NCBI RefSeq assembly: GCF_000015505.1
Contig: NC_008758.1
Location: forward strand, 1-64,000
DNA length: 64,000 bases
From: Polaromonas naphthalenivorans CJ2
GTDB lineage: Bacteria > Pseudomonadota > Gammaproteobacteria > Burkholderiales > Burkholderiaceae_C
Reading direction: 5' to 3'
This document shows, in pieces, positions 18,089 through 27,188 of this stretch. Position numbers and translations under genes: made by a program. Below the pieces are notes generated by a model that saw only the letters and a list, made by a program, of their open reading frames with translations, was not told the origin of the DNA and made no database searches. How positions within the stretch are numbered: the first letter of the stretch is position 1; each line of letters opens with the position of its first letter.

Positions 18089-18520
18089 ATGCAACCCTTT
18101 CTGACCATTGCAAATGATCATCAAAACATCGCAAGCACAAACTACTTTGATTCCGAGCTTGCCGCCAAAGGCTTCCTCTATCTGTCCTGGAATGCCGGAG
18201 CGGGCCGACTGCTGATTCCGGACAGCCAGATGCACATGCTCGCCGAGATGCGAACGGGCAAATATGTCGTTATCTCTGCTGGCCCGTGGCCCGAACAACG
18301 CAGGACCAATGGCCTGGAGTTGATGTTTGAGGACAACACTGACTCTCCGTTCAGTTGGCACTTTGGAGCCGAGCAATGCGACCGGATGCTGCCCAGTAAA
18401 GACGAAGGTGGCGGCTTTTTCATCACGGCGTGGGGACGGGACGGCTTGCTCGCGAGCTGGCCGGGCAAGTTTCGCAAAGTCAAACGCATTCCCTGCCTCT
18501 TGCCGTGGGCAGGAACGTGA
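18089..18520 (+). CDS. unknown small protein
   Basis: This 143-residue protein contains FLYLSWNAGAGRLLIPDSQMHMLAEM and WHFGAEQCDRMLPSKDEGGGFFITAWG. I do not recognise the family. ATG 18089 has an AGGA site at good spacing. The open frame continues upstream to 17732, but that part has the composition of non-coding sequence. Its stop overlaps the GTG start of the next gene. Confidence 0.55.
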   Translation: MQPFLTIANDHQNIASTNYFDSELAAKGFLYLSWNAGAGRLLIPDSQMHMLAEMRTGKYVVISAGPWPEQRRTNGLELMFEDNTDSPFSWHFGAEQCDRMLPSKDEGGGFFITAWGRDGLLASWPGKFRKVKRIPCLLPWAGT

Positions 18521-19140
18521 GCAATAAATCAAAAAACCGCACGAAGCAGGCGCAGAAACCTAACGCGCCGCTCAAAGCCATTCAAGCCTGCGCCGGGGCG
18601 AGCCCGGCGGCATCAAGCCTTAACCCTGCGTTTGACCAAGTGGCCGGACGCAGACCCTCACTGAAATTGGAAAGAAACGACGCCATGAAAACGATGAACC
18701 ACCTCACGATGAGCACTGGACAGAACCGGGTCAGCCCGCGCAGTGAAGTGCAGCAGGACAGCATGAAGATCTTGACACCCTGGATGCTCAACGCTCTGGC
18801 GGATGGCAAGCCGACTCCACTGCCCTACCCTCTGGGGGAAAAAGGTTTTCATGCCCATCTCAGCGTCGATGCAGGTGCATTGTTTTGCACGCTGTTTGGC
18901 TCGAAAACCCTCCCGCTGCTGACTTTTGGCGTTGCAATTGACGAGGCTCAATCGAACGTGCTCTGGGGCAGGATGTGCAAGGAGGATGGCGTGGGCAAAG
19001 GGCTGACGAAACCTGCTGCGCCCTTGTGCGCCGTTACGCTTCATACCGGATTCACCACCTGTCTCGATGTAGACATGTGGTTTTGGGCCGGCGACTTCGA
19101 GCAATGTGTCGCATGGGCCTTCATCGAAAAAATGAAGTGA
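18517..19140 (+). CDS. unknown protein in small-gene operon
   Basis: This 207-residue protein starts with GTG at 18517, overlapping the previous stop (GTGA). The basic N-terminus SNKSKNRTKQAQK looks like a real beginning. An internal ATG at 18685 would give 151 residues. No family is recognised. The C-terminal part contains GVAIDEAQSNVLWGRMCKE and a hydrophobic WFWAGDFEQCVAWAF. The coupling to both neighbours suggests one operon. Confidence 0.5.
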   Translation: MSNKSKNRTKQAQKPNAPLKAIQACAGASPAASSLNPAFDQVAGRRPSLKLERNDAMKTMNHLTMSTGQNRVSPRSEVQQDSMKILTPWMLNALADGKPTPLPYPLGEKGFHAHLSVDAGALFCTLFGSKTLPLLTFGVAIDEAQSNVLWGRMCKEDGVGKGLTKPAAPLCAVTLHTGFTTCLDVDMWFWAGDFEQCVAWAFIEKMK

Positions 19141-19229
19141 CCCCCGCACGTGCCCTCGTGGCGTACCTCAAAGATGAGGAGGCATCGCAGGGCTCGTCCC
19201 GTATTGAGCTTGAATGCATCGAAGATTAG
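19137..19229 (+). CDS. possible 30-residue micro-ORF
   Basis: A GTG at 19137 overlaps the stop of the previous gene in the same GTGA arrangement that links the two genes upstream. The 30-residue product is acidic at its end (ELECIED). The coupling pattern is the only argument for it being real. Confidence 0.25.
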   Translation: MTPARALVAYLKDEEASQGSSRIELECIED

Positions 19230-19311
19230 CTCGTGCCGAACTAAACACTAGGTGCAATAAACATATCGGTTCAGCAATTACACAGCAACAACGACATGGG
19301 AGAGTGATGAC

Positions 19312-19848
19312 ATGAGCAATGACAAAGGTTTTGACGCTTGGTACCGAGACGCTGACATGCCGGAGCAGCGCAACGGCAAATGGTTCGATCTGGAAACAGG
19401 CTTGTCTTTCGAGGATTCGTATTTTAATGATGTCGCATCGCCATCGACGCGTACCAAAATGTCATCAACGGCTATCACAGCCCGAGCGGCAGCATCGAAA
19501 TTTGGGGGTAAGGCGTTGACGGGCACGAAAAAGCAAAAGGAGTGGGGTGAAAAGATCCGCTCTGAGCTTGTGCAGAAGCTTACTCCTGCACAGGCAGAGA
19601 TCCTTGTACGGTACTATCCGACTGCGAAGTTCTGGATTGAAAACCGAGCAACGCCAAATCTTGGCGCAGCAGCTGAAGAAGCCCATGCACTGATCATGCA
19701 AGGTCATCAGTTGTTGCTACAAGCTGATGCTGAACTCGTTTGCGAAGGCCGTTACATCAAAAGTTTCGGCAGGTATCACGAAATCATGGCTGAACGCAGC
19801 AAAGTAAGGGATCGTCTTCACCAGATACTGGTCCTGCCGAAGCACTAA
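19312..19848 (+). CDS. unknown protein
   Basis: This 178-residue, mainly helical protein (ELVQKLTPAQAEILVRYYPTA, AEEAHALIMQGHQLLLQADAEL) is the last member of the 18.1-19.8 kb gene set. I do not recognise the family. The start has a GAGAG site about 8 bases upstream. It is separated from the previous gene by about 80 bases. Confidence 0.55.
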   Translation: MSNDKGFDAWYRDADMPEQRNGKWFDLETGLSFEDSYFNDVASPSTRTKMSSTAITARAAASKFGGKALTGTKKQKEWGEKIRSELVQKLTPAQAEILVRYYPTAKFWIENRATPNLGAAAEEAHALIMQGHQLLLQADAELVCEGRYIKSFGRYHEIMAERSKVRDRLHQILVLPKH

Positions 19849-20135
19849 CTTTTCATGTCTTCGGTTCGCCTGGGTTCAAGGGTGCGTTTGCCTTTTTAAA
19901 TGGTTTTGTTGCACAAATATCAATAAGGGCGAGTTCACCCATACTCAGACATAGTCAGGCCACGGCAATCGTTGCAGGCCGGTCGAGTTAGGTTAATCGA
20001 TTTGGCAGTGCCATCCCTAGATTTCAGGCCGAAAGCAAAACCAAAAACGGCTACGTCCAGGGCATGCTGGCCAAAGGAGTGGCCTAGTGTCAACCCCCTG
20101 CACGGGTTTTTGGCTCTCCTAAAAAAGGATGTTCA
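19849..20135. other. intergenic region, possible IS5 relic
   Basis: The stretch GGTTTTGTTGCACAAATATC near 19902 resembles an IS5-type terminus, and a short frame downstream (LAVPSLDFR) resembles part of an IS5 transposase. Neither is enough for a firm call. Confidence 0.25.
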
Positions 20136-20393
20136 ATGTCTGGTTCGCTGCTGGTCGTCATCACCTATCTCGCTGGAGCTTCTTGGGGACCCGCCAACTC
20201 TCTTGCGCTGTTACCTTCCCTCCTGGAGTGCACCCGCTCCCGTGTTTTGGTGGCCGCCAGCATTCAGGCGGTGGCGCGCTCGAACTCGACAACCAGCGTT
20301 GAGGTGATTGAGGATGGTGACGATGTGGTTGTGCGTGCTGGCGCGGTCGGCCGGGAAATGGCGAGGCTGTCGTGCGTGACGGTTCAAAAATGA
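20136..20393 (+). CDS. small secreted or membrane protein, family copy 3
   Basis: This 85-residue protein begins with SLLVVITYLAGASWGP, matching the hydrophobic start of the proteins at 402 and 28087. It also keeps a cysteine near residue 32, a VIEDGDDVVVRAG segment equivalent to the IxNDxxxKLKI stretch, and a C-terminal cysteine. It is the GC-rich, most diverged copy. AAGGA lies 6 bases before ATG 20136. Function unknown. Confidence 0.5.
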   Translation: MSGSLLVVITYLAGASWGPANSLALLPSLLECTRSRVLVAASIQAVARSNSTTSVEVIEDGDDVVVRAGAVGREMARLSCVTVQK

Positions 20394-21149
20394 ACGTCGG
20401 GGATGGGGGCGTCACAGATTGCTGACAACCAAGAAGGGTGCTGGCGTTTTGGGCTTCAGCCTGCCAGATGCGTTCGCACTTTTTTCCTCACCCAAATTAA
20501 GGGCAAAGTGCAAAAAGTTGATGGTCAACTTTTCGTTCTTTACTCCATAGTCCGCTTATGAATGTGGGAGCGAGCGGTAAATTTCCCGCTTAGCAAGGAA
20601 AACATCGCACTGTTAAAGGGACCTATGCTGCCAAAATTTTTCGACGAATAATCGAAGGACGGTGCCGCACGGTGGCGGTCAAGGCGGGCGCGGAGTCCAA
20701 CCCAAAATCAAGGGGCCATCCCAAGAGGAAAAGTGGCGGGGGTATTGATGTTTAGCGTGTAGGGTTAGGCATATGTTCAGCCCCATTTCGAGTCATGTAA
20801 AAGGACGCCAGCCTCATATCGACACCTATGCCACCACGAAGCGACTAAATATTTTTTAGAACATTTCTATTTCTTGTCAACCGATGAGATCGGTCTCACG
20901 TTGAAAATTAAATGCTGCTAAATTTCTTATTCGGAAGATGCAGCATTGCTGACATAGACCGAGCAAGGACGCAAGATTCCCAATACTTTAGCTCCTCGGT
21001 CATGTCGTAGTTGAGCCATCCCTATGGGTATCGTGAAGGCAGCACGATCGATCTAATTATCTAGATCGGGGGTTCACAAGGCGAGAAGTTTTTCTTTTCG
21101 CACGAGGGCGGTTGTGGACACTGTGCGTCCACCGTTTTCCCCTATTGTC
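20394..21149. other. intergenic region with motif copy C
   Basis: No gene is supported in these 756 bases. Motif copy C (CCAAGAGGAAAAGTGGCGGG) lies at 20720-20742, downstream of family copy 3 rather than upstream as in the other two cases. The rest is AT-rich with stops in all frames. Confidence 0.4.
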
Positions 21150-21296
21150 ATGAAAAATACCTATTTCATTCGCAGGCATATCTCTGCCTACTTTTCTGTT
21201 CCCGTTCCTGTTCCTGAAATTCAGACAATTTCATGCAATGCGCACCATGCGACTTTGAAGATGATTGGCATTACCGCACAAGGCCATGCAGCATGA
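21150..21296 (+). CDS. possible short upstream ORF coupled to the next gene
   Basis: A 48-residue frame (starting MKNTYFIRRHISAYF) ends in an ATGA that contains the start of the next gene at 21293. It may be a leader peptide for translational coupling, or chance. An alternative is that the next gene starts at 21233. Confidence 0.25.
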   Translation: MKNTYFIRRHISAYFSVPVPVPEIQTISCNAHHATLKMIGITAQGHAA

Positions 21297-22660
21297 ACAC
21301 CAGCCACCAACCCAAGAATCCCCAGATCAAACACCAGTTTGCAGTCATTCAGCGCAAGATCAATGGGGCAATGCATACCTTCTTGCCTGCCGCATCGCCG
21401 ACTCCAGGCTTGCTGAAGGTCGAAAAAGCACTTGGCAAAGCATTGGAGATTCTGGAAAAGGCACCAGAACGTGCAATGTACGCCAGAAATTTGTTCCTCG
21501 ACACGATTGAACAGCTGCGTAACTCACAGCGTCCTCAGCCGAAAATGCACAAAGAAAAAACTCAATATTGGCAACCGCGAAAACGCGATGGGACCGCAGA
21601 AACAAGTCAATTTGAGTTGAAACTCCTGAGCAATCAGCTTTCAAACGTTATAAATGCGCCATATGATGAAGCAGGCAAGGCGCTCCTTCACTCGCTCCGA
21701 CTGCTCTCATCAGTGGCTCCAGCGTCTTTCGAAGCATATGCTGCTTTTAAACTTCGAAAATGGCTTTGGCCACATTGCGATACTGGTCGCCGACAAGTAT
21801 TCGATGCTTATCTGCAATCCTGCAAGGAAATCACACAGATACCTGATTTTCCAGCCGATTTCAAAGCCACGTTCGATCGCTTTCACGCGGTGTGGTTGAC
21901 TGTTCCACCTCAGGCGAAGGCCGGGTTTATTTTTAACACCAGCGTAACAAATCAACGCTATAACACGCAAATCAAACATAAGTACGCACTCATCACGAGC
22001 GAGGTCAACGGCAAGGCGCATAGTTTTTTGCCTGCCACATACATAACACCTCAGATTTTCAAGTTTGAAAGATCGCTCAACAAAGTGGTTTCGAGCTTGG
22101 ACAAAGCGTCTAGGGAAGCTATGACTCTGAGCAAGCAAATGTCAAAACATGTAAGTCGGAAAAATCGAGACAGGTACCATTTGACGTTTACCGATGCCGG
22201 AAAACTCCAATTCTGGATACTTTCTCAAGAGGGTGTTTCCACTTCCAAGGCAAAACAGAAGAAAACTTTTTATGGCAAGAATTTTGAGTCAATAAGCTCA
22301 ACTGAATATGAAAGAAACGTTGACCTCATGTCAAAAGAATTGACCCGTAAAGAGGGACAGCTATTTTTGGCGGCTGGCCAGTGCATGGCTGAAACCTTCC
22401 GTCTTTTTGAAGCTGCTACGTGTTATACGCTCGGATATTTGTCTTTTTTTATGCTTGAAAACAAGCATCCTTTCATTCTTGAAAGCGAACGTTGTGCGAC
22501 TTTCAGTGCGTATATCAACAATTGCCGAAAAAAATTGGTGGAGCCTTATGGCTCCGCCGCTTGTGAAAGAGAGGCAGTGATTGCCTCGTTTGACCGATTC
22601 ACTGCATTGTGGCTGTCGTTGCCAGCGCCGGCAAAAAGCGCATTCTTCCTCGCACTTTGA
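21293..22660 (+). CDS. unknown protein made of two tandem related halves
   Basis: The 455-residue product is a tandem duplication. Residues about 10-55 (QIKHQFAVIQRKINGAMHTF, then LEILEKAPERAM) match about 224-280 (QIKHKYALITSEVNGKAHSF, then VSSLDKASREAM). The later parts also match: FEAYAAFKLRKWLWP with FEAATCYTLGYLSFF, and the ends FDRFHAVWLTVPPQAKAGFIF with FDRFTALWLSLPAPAKSAFFL. Each unit is about 215 residues and mostly helical. I do not recognise the family, and no catalytic motif is visible. A start at 21233 would add 20 residues including two cysteines. Confidence 0.6.
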   Translation: MNTSHQPKNPQIKHQFAVIQRKINGAMHTFLPAASPTPGLLKVEKALGKALEILEKAPERAMYARNLFLDTIEQLRNSQRPQPKMHKEKTQYWQPRKRDGTAETSQFELKLLSNQLSNVINAPYDEAGKALLHSLRLLSSVAPASFEAYAAFKLRKWLWPHCDTGRRQVFDAYLQSCKEITQIPDFPADFKATFDRFHAVWLTVPPQAKAGFIFNTSVTNQRYNTQIKHKYALITSEVNGKAHSFLPATYITPQIFKFERSLNKVVSSLDKASREAMTLSKQMSKHVSRKNRDRYHLTFTDAGKLQFWILSQEGVSTSKAKQKKTFYGKNFESISSTEYERNVDLMSKELTRKEGQLFLAAGQCMAETFRLFEAATCYTLGYLSFFMLENKHPFILESERCATFSAYINNCRKKLVEPYGSAACEREAVIASFDRFTALWLSLPAPAKSAFFLAL

Positions 22661-23066
22661 GAAAAAAGGAAAAAAATAGGCAGTCGTTAACGAGTCGGTT
22701 GTCAATAACAGGTGATTCGGTAAGCAAGTCACAGGCCGTGTGGACTGAAGTCCGTACGGCTAGACATACCATCTTGAAACTGGTGGCATTACCGAGTAAA
22801 TATATTATTCACTAAGTTAGGCTCTGTTAACGCATTCTGTCGCTCAAGCATATTAACCAGCCAACTGCCCGGCAGTTCTGTTCGAATTCACTAGCTTCAA
22901 TTCTTTTCTATTGAGAATAGTTAGAAGTAAGCTTGTCATTAATTATAATTAAATGTATAATACATGTATCGGCGGGAACCAGACCCGTACGAGAGCAAGC
23001 TGCCAATAAGCAGAGGCGTTCGCTCACTGAAATGTGAGCCCTTCACCAACTTTTGAAGGACCAGAA
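22661..23066. other. intergenic region and leader of the HNH-like gene
   Basis: The first 270 bases hold no visible feature. The last 130 contain the promoter at 22933-22961 and a transcribed leader with several short GC-rich inverted words before the ATG at 23067. Confidence 0.4.
22933..22961 (+). promoter_or_regulatory. strong sigma-70-type promoter
   Basis: TTGTCA (22933-22938) is followed after 17 bases by a perfect TATAAT (22956-22961) in an AT-rich setting. The ATG of the HNH-like gene lies about 100 bases downstream, leaving room for a structured leader. Confidence 0.7.
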
Positions 23067-23999
23067 ATGGACGCCACCAACATCCCTGCTGCCCCTGCCC
23101 CAATCACGACTGACAACGCCCACGACGTGATTAAAGGAACGCATGAAAAGCTCAAAAAGCTTGGCGACAACTGCTGCGAATTGGAATACATCAAGTTCGC
23201 CTCGCCAACATCTGCAATACCCTCAAACCGACTATGGCTGTCTTTGTTGACGTGCTTAACGTCGTCCTCACACGCATTCGACAGCGCAGGTGGCGACTGG
23301 CACCAGTACCGCGATGAGCTGCGCAAGCTGTTCAAGGCACAAGTGGATCGCATTGCCGACGAAGAACGCCCGAAGAAAAAAGTTCTTGAAACGCACTCAC
23401 TGGCCAGTGTGGGCCGAAGCCCAATCGGTCAAAAGCATGCTCGGCTCACTATCATCTCGCGTGTCAAGAAATCCTCCAGCTACTTCACTTATTACAACTG
23501 CTTGTGCGACTGTGGAAATCAATACGTTACAACGCTTTTCCGGATGAAAAGCGGACGGACAAAATCATGTGGATGCCTTCACCGTAAGGCATGCCCAGAG
23601 CTTCGGGTGACTGGAACACGCGAGCACAACTCGTGGGTGAGTATGAAACAACGGTGCAATTACAAAGACCACACGGAATACCATTTGTACGGCGGTCGAG
23701 GGATAAAGGTTTGCGCTCGGTGGAACAAATCCTTCAAGAACTTTTTGGCCGACATGGGTCCTCGTCCCGAGGGAAAGTCGCTTGAGCGGATTGACACTAA
23801 CGGCAACTACGAACTTTTGAATTGCCGGTGGGCCACTGCTGTTGAGCAAAATCGCAATCGTCGAGACAATGTCATCATCGAGATTGGTGGAGTAACAGCG
23901 TGCGTGACCGAGTGGTGCGAGATTTTTAACCTTCCAAAGGGTCGTACGTTTTACCGTATCCGCAAAGGGTGGTCAGCTCACCAGTCACTTTTCGGTTAA
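23067..23999 (+). CDS. phage-type HNH/AP2-like DNA-binding protein
   Basis: The 310-residue product has a C-terminal region (about 145-300) of a type common in phage genomes. It has a zinc-binding-like CLCDCGNQ...KSCGCLHR segment, then HNSWVSMKQRCNYK, YHLYGGRGIKVCARW, LADMGPRPEGKSLERID and NYELLNCRWAT. These residues match the HNH-related, often AP2-associated family of mobile-element proteins. ATG 23067 has a GAAGGA site. Between about 23200 and 23285 an alternative frame reads more protein-like (ICNTLKPTMAVFVDVLNVVL), so two compensating frameshifts are possible in the N-terminal part. Confidence 0.65.
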   Translation: MDATNIPAAPAPITTDNAHDVIKGTHEKLKKLGDNCCELEYIKFASPTSAIPSNRLWLSLLTCLTSSSHAFDSAGGDWHQYRDELRKLFKAQVDRIADEERPKKKVLETHSLASVGRSPIGQKHARLTIISRVKKSSSYFTYYNCLCDCGNQYVTTLFRMKSGRTKSCGCLHRKACPELRVTGTREHNSWVSMKQRCNYKDHTEYHLYGGRGIKVCARWNKSFKNFLADMGPRPEGKSLERIDTNGNYELLNCRWATAVEQNRNRRDNVIIEIGGVTACVTEWCEIFNLPKGRTFYRIRKGWSAHQSLFG

Positions 24000-24466
24000 G
24001 CCCAGACTCGTCTTAATTATTCCAATCCTTGGGGCTTTACGGGTACTTCTTTAGTCATTCTGATTTAAGTTCGCTGGTTAGGCCTATAAACCTTTAAGGG
24101 TAAAGACCGCCCGCCAGACCAACAGACTTCACTATCTTCACCTTGGTACGGCTGGTGGGGGTAGGTCAATTCGCCCCACGGTATTCAAATCACATTTTCG
24201 GATTTGGTGGGAGTTTTTCGGAGTCGTAATGTTCTTTGTGCTTGTTGTTGGGCTTTAACGGCGTCGTGGAACACGTCGCGTGAGTACGCGCATGCCTGTC
24301 AGTGCCTTTCGACATATTTTGGCAACTTGCCAGGAGCGCATAAAGCAATTTCTAGATTTAGAAAAACCGTTCCAATTTGCTAATAAGCACAAAACTATGC
24401 ATTATTAAGTACCTAAATAACCATTTTAAAAATTAATGCCAAAAATGCATAAAAATGCAGCAAAAG
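24000..24466. other. intergenic region
   Basis: No gene is supported. On the minus strand, a short frame near 24300-24190 (FHDAVKAQQQAQRTLR) looks faintly protein-like, but it is interrupted. The last 100 bases become AT-rich just before the tRNA fragment. Confidence 0.35.
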
Positions 24467-24516
24467 ACGGACTTTTAATCCGTAGGTCGCGAGTTCGAAT
24501 CTCGTTAAGCCCACCA
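24467..24516 (+). tRNA. 3' fragment of tRNA-Lys(TTT), likely attachment site
   Basis: The segment contains the anticodon arm (ACGGA-CTTTTAA-TCCGT), the variable loop, the T arm (GCGAG-TTCGAAT-CTCGT) and the acceptor 3' strand ending in CCA. The matching 5' acceptor strand and D arm are missing upstream, so this is not a complete tRNA gene. Such 3' ends are left by integrases at attL/attR. The six-gene operon starts 26 bases downstream. Confidence 0.8.
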
Positions 24517-24542
24517 CCAGCATTAGTTATGGTGCTACCGAA

Positions 24543-25442
24543 ATGAAAGCAAATATAAAACTAATTGGCAGTCAATCCAAACCCCCCTTAAAACCAGAGG
24601 GCGTTTTTCCTTCCAGCCCTCAGCGCAAACGTCAGCTTTCCAAAGACCTGCGGGATATTTTGACTTGTCTTGTATTGTCGGATGGCCCCATCGAGGAGGT
24701 CGGCGCAATTTGCGAAAAAAATCCACAAACCGCACAATGGCTCATTCGAAAAATTCAAGATGTGGATGATCTGCGTGTGCGAGACGGAAAAGCGTCAGGC
24801 CGTTTCGGCGTTTATGCAGATGTAGCGCGTCAAGCCCTCGCAAGGGTTGGCGCCATGGCCATCCTGGACAAAATCATGGAGGAAAAATTGGCCGAAGATC
24901 TGATCGCAAGAATGCGTGCAATGCTAGAAGAACACGCGCGCGTGCCCTTCGGCCTGCCAGACTGCGCCGCTTTTTTTGCAGAACATCCAGCAGAATCTGA
25001 TGAAATTCTGAGCCGATTGTTCGCCGAGTATGACGCTGGCGCAGGTGACGCTGTGGCACCGGACATTCGCGCGCTTATAAAGCTGCAGCACGTCGCGCGA
25101 AAGTATGTGTCTCGTCAGCGCTCCGCAGCGCTGACGCGTTTGGGCGTGCTGCGCACAGCGTACGAATATCCGCCAACCCCACTACGCGCGATGTACCTGG
25201 CACTTCGCGGCGTAACGCACGCGGGCGACGAGCATGAATTTTGCGAAGCGCTTGTGCGTGACCACCCCAGCGTTGCTCGTGCACTGATGGCGCAGCTGGT
25301 GATTGAGCAGCGCCACGAGCATTTTTACGAAATGCGCCCCGGCGCCTGGCACGACACTGCGGCGGAAATCGACACATTGCGAAGCATGATCGCCCGCACC
25401 ACGGCCCGAAAGATCCTGGACGATATGGACGGTGCACAATGA
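24543..25442 (+). CDS. modular helical protein, first gene of a six-paralogue operon
   Basis: This 299-residue protein consists of three diverged copies of one helical module. Its N-terminal third (NPQTAQWLIRKI...MAILDKIMEE), middle (HPAESDEILSRLFAEYDAG) and end (DHPSVARALMAQL...AEIDTLRSMIARTTARKILDDMDG) share a pattern. The pattern is an N/HPxxAxxLL helix followed by xIxTLxxMxARxxARxIxDxM. The second and third parts align with the next gene. I do not recognise the family. It overlaps the next gene by ATGA. Confidence 0.6.
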   Translation: MKANIKLIGSQSKPPLKPEGVFPSSPQRKRQLSKDLRDILTCLVLSDGPIEEVGAICEKNPQTAQWLIRKIQDVDDLRVRDGKASGRFGVYADVARQALARVGAMAILDKIMEEKLAEDLIARMRAMLEEHARVPFGLPDCAAFFAEHPAESDEILSRLFAEYDAGAGDAVAPDIRALIKLQHVARKYVSRQRSAALTRLGVLRTAYEYPPTPLRAMYLALRGVTHAGDEHEFCEALVRDHPSVARALMAQLVIEQRHEHFYEMRPGAWHDTAAEIDTLRSMIARTTARKILDDMDGAQ

Positions 25443-25990
25443 GCGCCGCGCTGCGCAAAATGCGCGCCGCGCTGTACGAGTATCTTGACAACGGAGTGGG
25501 ACCGACCCCGAGCACGCGTACACTTTTCGCCAATCACCCTGCTGAATCCGATGAGCTGTTGAAAATGCTTTTTGCGGAGTACGACGCAGGAGACAAGACC
25601 GACCTGGAAATTGAAGCGCTGCTTCGCATACGGCTGGTCACGTGTCTTGTACACACGGAAAAGAGCAGAAAGGCGCGTGCTAGGCAGCACGCGCTCGACG
25701 TGGCTTACGCTTTTCCGCCCATTTGCAAAGATGCTACTTTTATGGCTTTGCGCTTTGTCTCGCACCATGCCGAGGATCCGGCGCAGTGCGAAAACCTGGT
25801 GCGGGATTATCCCGCAGCAGCTGCGGAATTGCTGGCCACGCTGCTGGTGAGTAAAACGCACGAGCGCTTTTACGCGCGCACCAAGGGCGAATCCGCGCAT
25901 TTGCAGGCGGAAATCGACACGCTGCGCGCCATGATCGCACGCACAGCAGCCCGCAGGATCATGGACGAAATGGGAGGTGGCGCGTGCTGA
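25439..25990 (+). CDS. modular helical protein, operon gene 2
   Basis: This 183-residue protein aligns with the last two modules of the gene before it: HPAESDELLKMLFAEYDAGDKTD, then RDYPAAAAELLATL and AEIDTLRAMIARTAARRIMDEMGG. The helix pattern and lengths are closely conserved. Its start overlaps the previous stop. The next gene starts with GTG inside its last codons, a 7-base overlap. Confidence 0.6.
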   Translation: MSAALRKMRAALYEYLDNGVGPTPSTRTLFANHPAESDELLKMLFAEYDAGDKTDLEIEALLRIRLVTCLVHTEKSRKARARQHALDVAYAFPPICKDATFMALRFVSHHAEDPAQCENLVRDYPAAAAELLATLLVSKTHERFYARTKGESAHLQAEIDTLRAMIARTAARRIMDEMGGGAC

Positions 25991-26301
25991 CCGACCCAAC
26001 GACCGCCACCGGCGCGCACATTGACATTTATGAGCTCGCCATAACTTTGCGCTACCTGCTCGTGGCGCGCGCGTGTGAAGGTGTTTCGGCGGGGCTCTGG
26101 AATGGCACGGTGGAAGACGCCACCCGCCAGCTGGGCGAACTGGTGGCGCGGTGGCCAGGTGCTGCGCGGCTTGCAGTCGAGTTCATGGAAGACTGCAAGC
26201 CTCATGGCGCTTTTTACGCCGAGGTGATCTGCACCTTGCGCAGCATGCTTGCCAGGCGTAAAGGTAACGCGCTGATCGCGGAAATGGCGGGTGAGTCATG
26301 A
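25984..26301 (+). CDS. single-module helical protein, operon gene 3
   Basis: This 105-residue protein carries one module: RWPGAARLAVEFMEDCKPHGAFYAE followed by ICTLRSMLARRKGNALIAEMAG. It starts with GTG, overlapping the previous gene by 7 bases with GGGAGG upstream. No family is recognised. Confidence 0.55.
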   Translation: MLTDPTTATGAHIDIYELAITLRYLLVARACEGVSAGLWNGTVEDATRQLGELVARWPGAARLAVEFMEDCKPHGAFYAEVICTLRSMLARRKGNALIAEMAGES

Positions 26302-26645
26302 CGGAATCTGAGTACCTTGTGCGAGACGCAAAAGGGCTTGTGGTTGGCCGGTTCATGGTTGAGTGCCGCACCAAAGCTCCGGATGTGTACAAAAAGGCGT
26401 TTGCGCTGCACTACTACGCTATTTTGATGGGTGACCCGCACGGAAAAAATGCGTGCGCGGCGGAGCTCGAAGCAGCAGTAAAAGCCAACCCTGCACATGC
26501 GCTGATCGTGATCGAAGCGTTGGAATGCGCGACCGCAGACGGGGCGCGTTACGAAAAGCTGATAAGCACTTTGCATGCAATGCGCGCGCGCTGCCTTGCG
26601 CGCAGGCTGATGGATAAAATGGGAGGTGCCGATGGGAGCGCTTGA
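26298..26645 (+). CDS. single-module helical protein, operon gene 4
   Basis: This 115-residue protein carries one module: NPAHALIVIEALECATADGARYEKLISTLHAMRARCLARRLMDKMGG is present in shortened form across residues 62-110. It overlaps gene 3 by ATGA. No family is recognised. Confidence 0.55.
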   Translation: MTESEYLVRDAKGLVVGRFMVECRTKAPDVYKKAFALHYYAILMGDPHGKNACAAELEAAVKANPAHALIVIEALECATADGARYEKLISTLHAMRARCLARRLMDKMGGADGSA

Positions 26646-26976
26646 CGACCAAGCACGCGCCGCGGGTGAAGCAAAGCGGCAAGCGGTGCGGCGGAAAATG
26701 CTTGAAACTCGCAGCAGAGCGCCGCGACTGTACGTCAAAGCGCTGCTACTGCACCACACTTTTACCGGGTCAATGCCACCAAATCCGATCCTTGCTCAGG
26801 AGCTAGAAGCGCTTGTGCTGGACAACGAAAGAGCTGCGCGGGATGTGCTCGGTGCCCTGGAGTGGGCGATCGCCGATGGTGGGAGGTACGAAGGAATAGT
26901 AAGCGCGCTGCATTCAATGCTTGCTAGACGCGCCGCGCGCGAGGTAGTGGACGAAATTGAAAGGAGCATGCGATGA
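26632..26976 (+). CDS. single-module helical protein, operon gene 5
   Basis: This 114-residue protein ends in the shared module (ADGGRYEGIVSALHSMLARR, then AREVVDEI). It resembles gene 4 most closely (RAPRLYVKALLLHH against KAPDVYKKAFALHY). ATG 26632 has GGGAGG upstream and lies inside the end of gene 4, overlapping by 14 bases. Confidence 0.55.
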   Translation: MGALDDQARAAGEAKRQAVRRKMLETRSRAPRLYVKALLLHHTFTGSMPPNPILAQELEALVLDNERAARDVLGALEWAIADGGRYEGIVSALHSMLARRAAREVVDEIERSMR

Positions 26977-27188
26977 AATACCGCGGCTACATCGCGCGCG
27001 CGCTTGATGCGGACGAGGACATGGTAAGCGAGCTGCATGAATTTGTCGCCCGTCCGAGCTGCCTGCTGACGGTTCGTGAGCACGTGCTGGAGGTGTTGCA
27101 CGAGTACGAAATGACGAAGCGCGCAGTGCGCACCAATGCCGCGCGCAGGGTGGCCGCGGACGCATTGAACGAAATCGAAAATAAATGA
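26973..27188 (+). CDS. short modular helical protein, operon gene 6
   Basis: This 71-residue protein keeps only the last part of the module (TNAARRVAADALNEIE). It overlaps gene 5 by ATGA, and its stop overlaps the start of the DUF433 gene by ATGA. It may be a shortened relative of the others. Confidence 0.5.
   Translation: MKYRGYIARALDADEDMVSELHEFVARPSCLLTVREHVLEVLHEYEMTKRAVRTNAARRVAADALNEIENK

Noticed and set aside
24467..24516. Complete tRNA-Lys gene
   Set aside because: The 5' acceptor strand and D arm are missing; only the anticodon arm through CCA is present.
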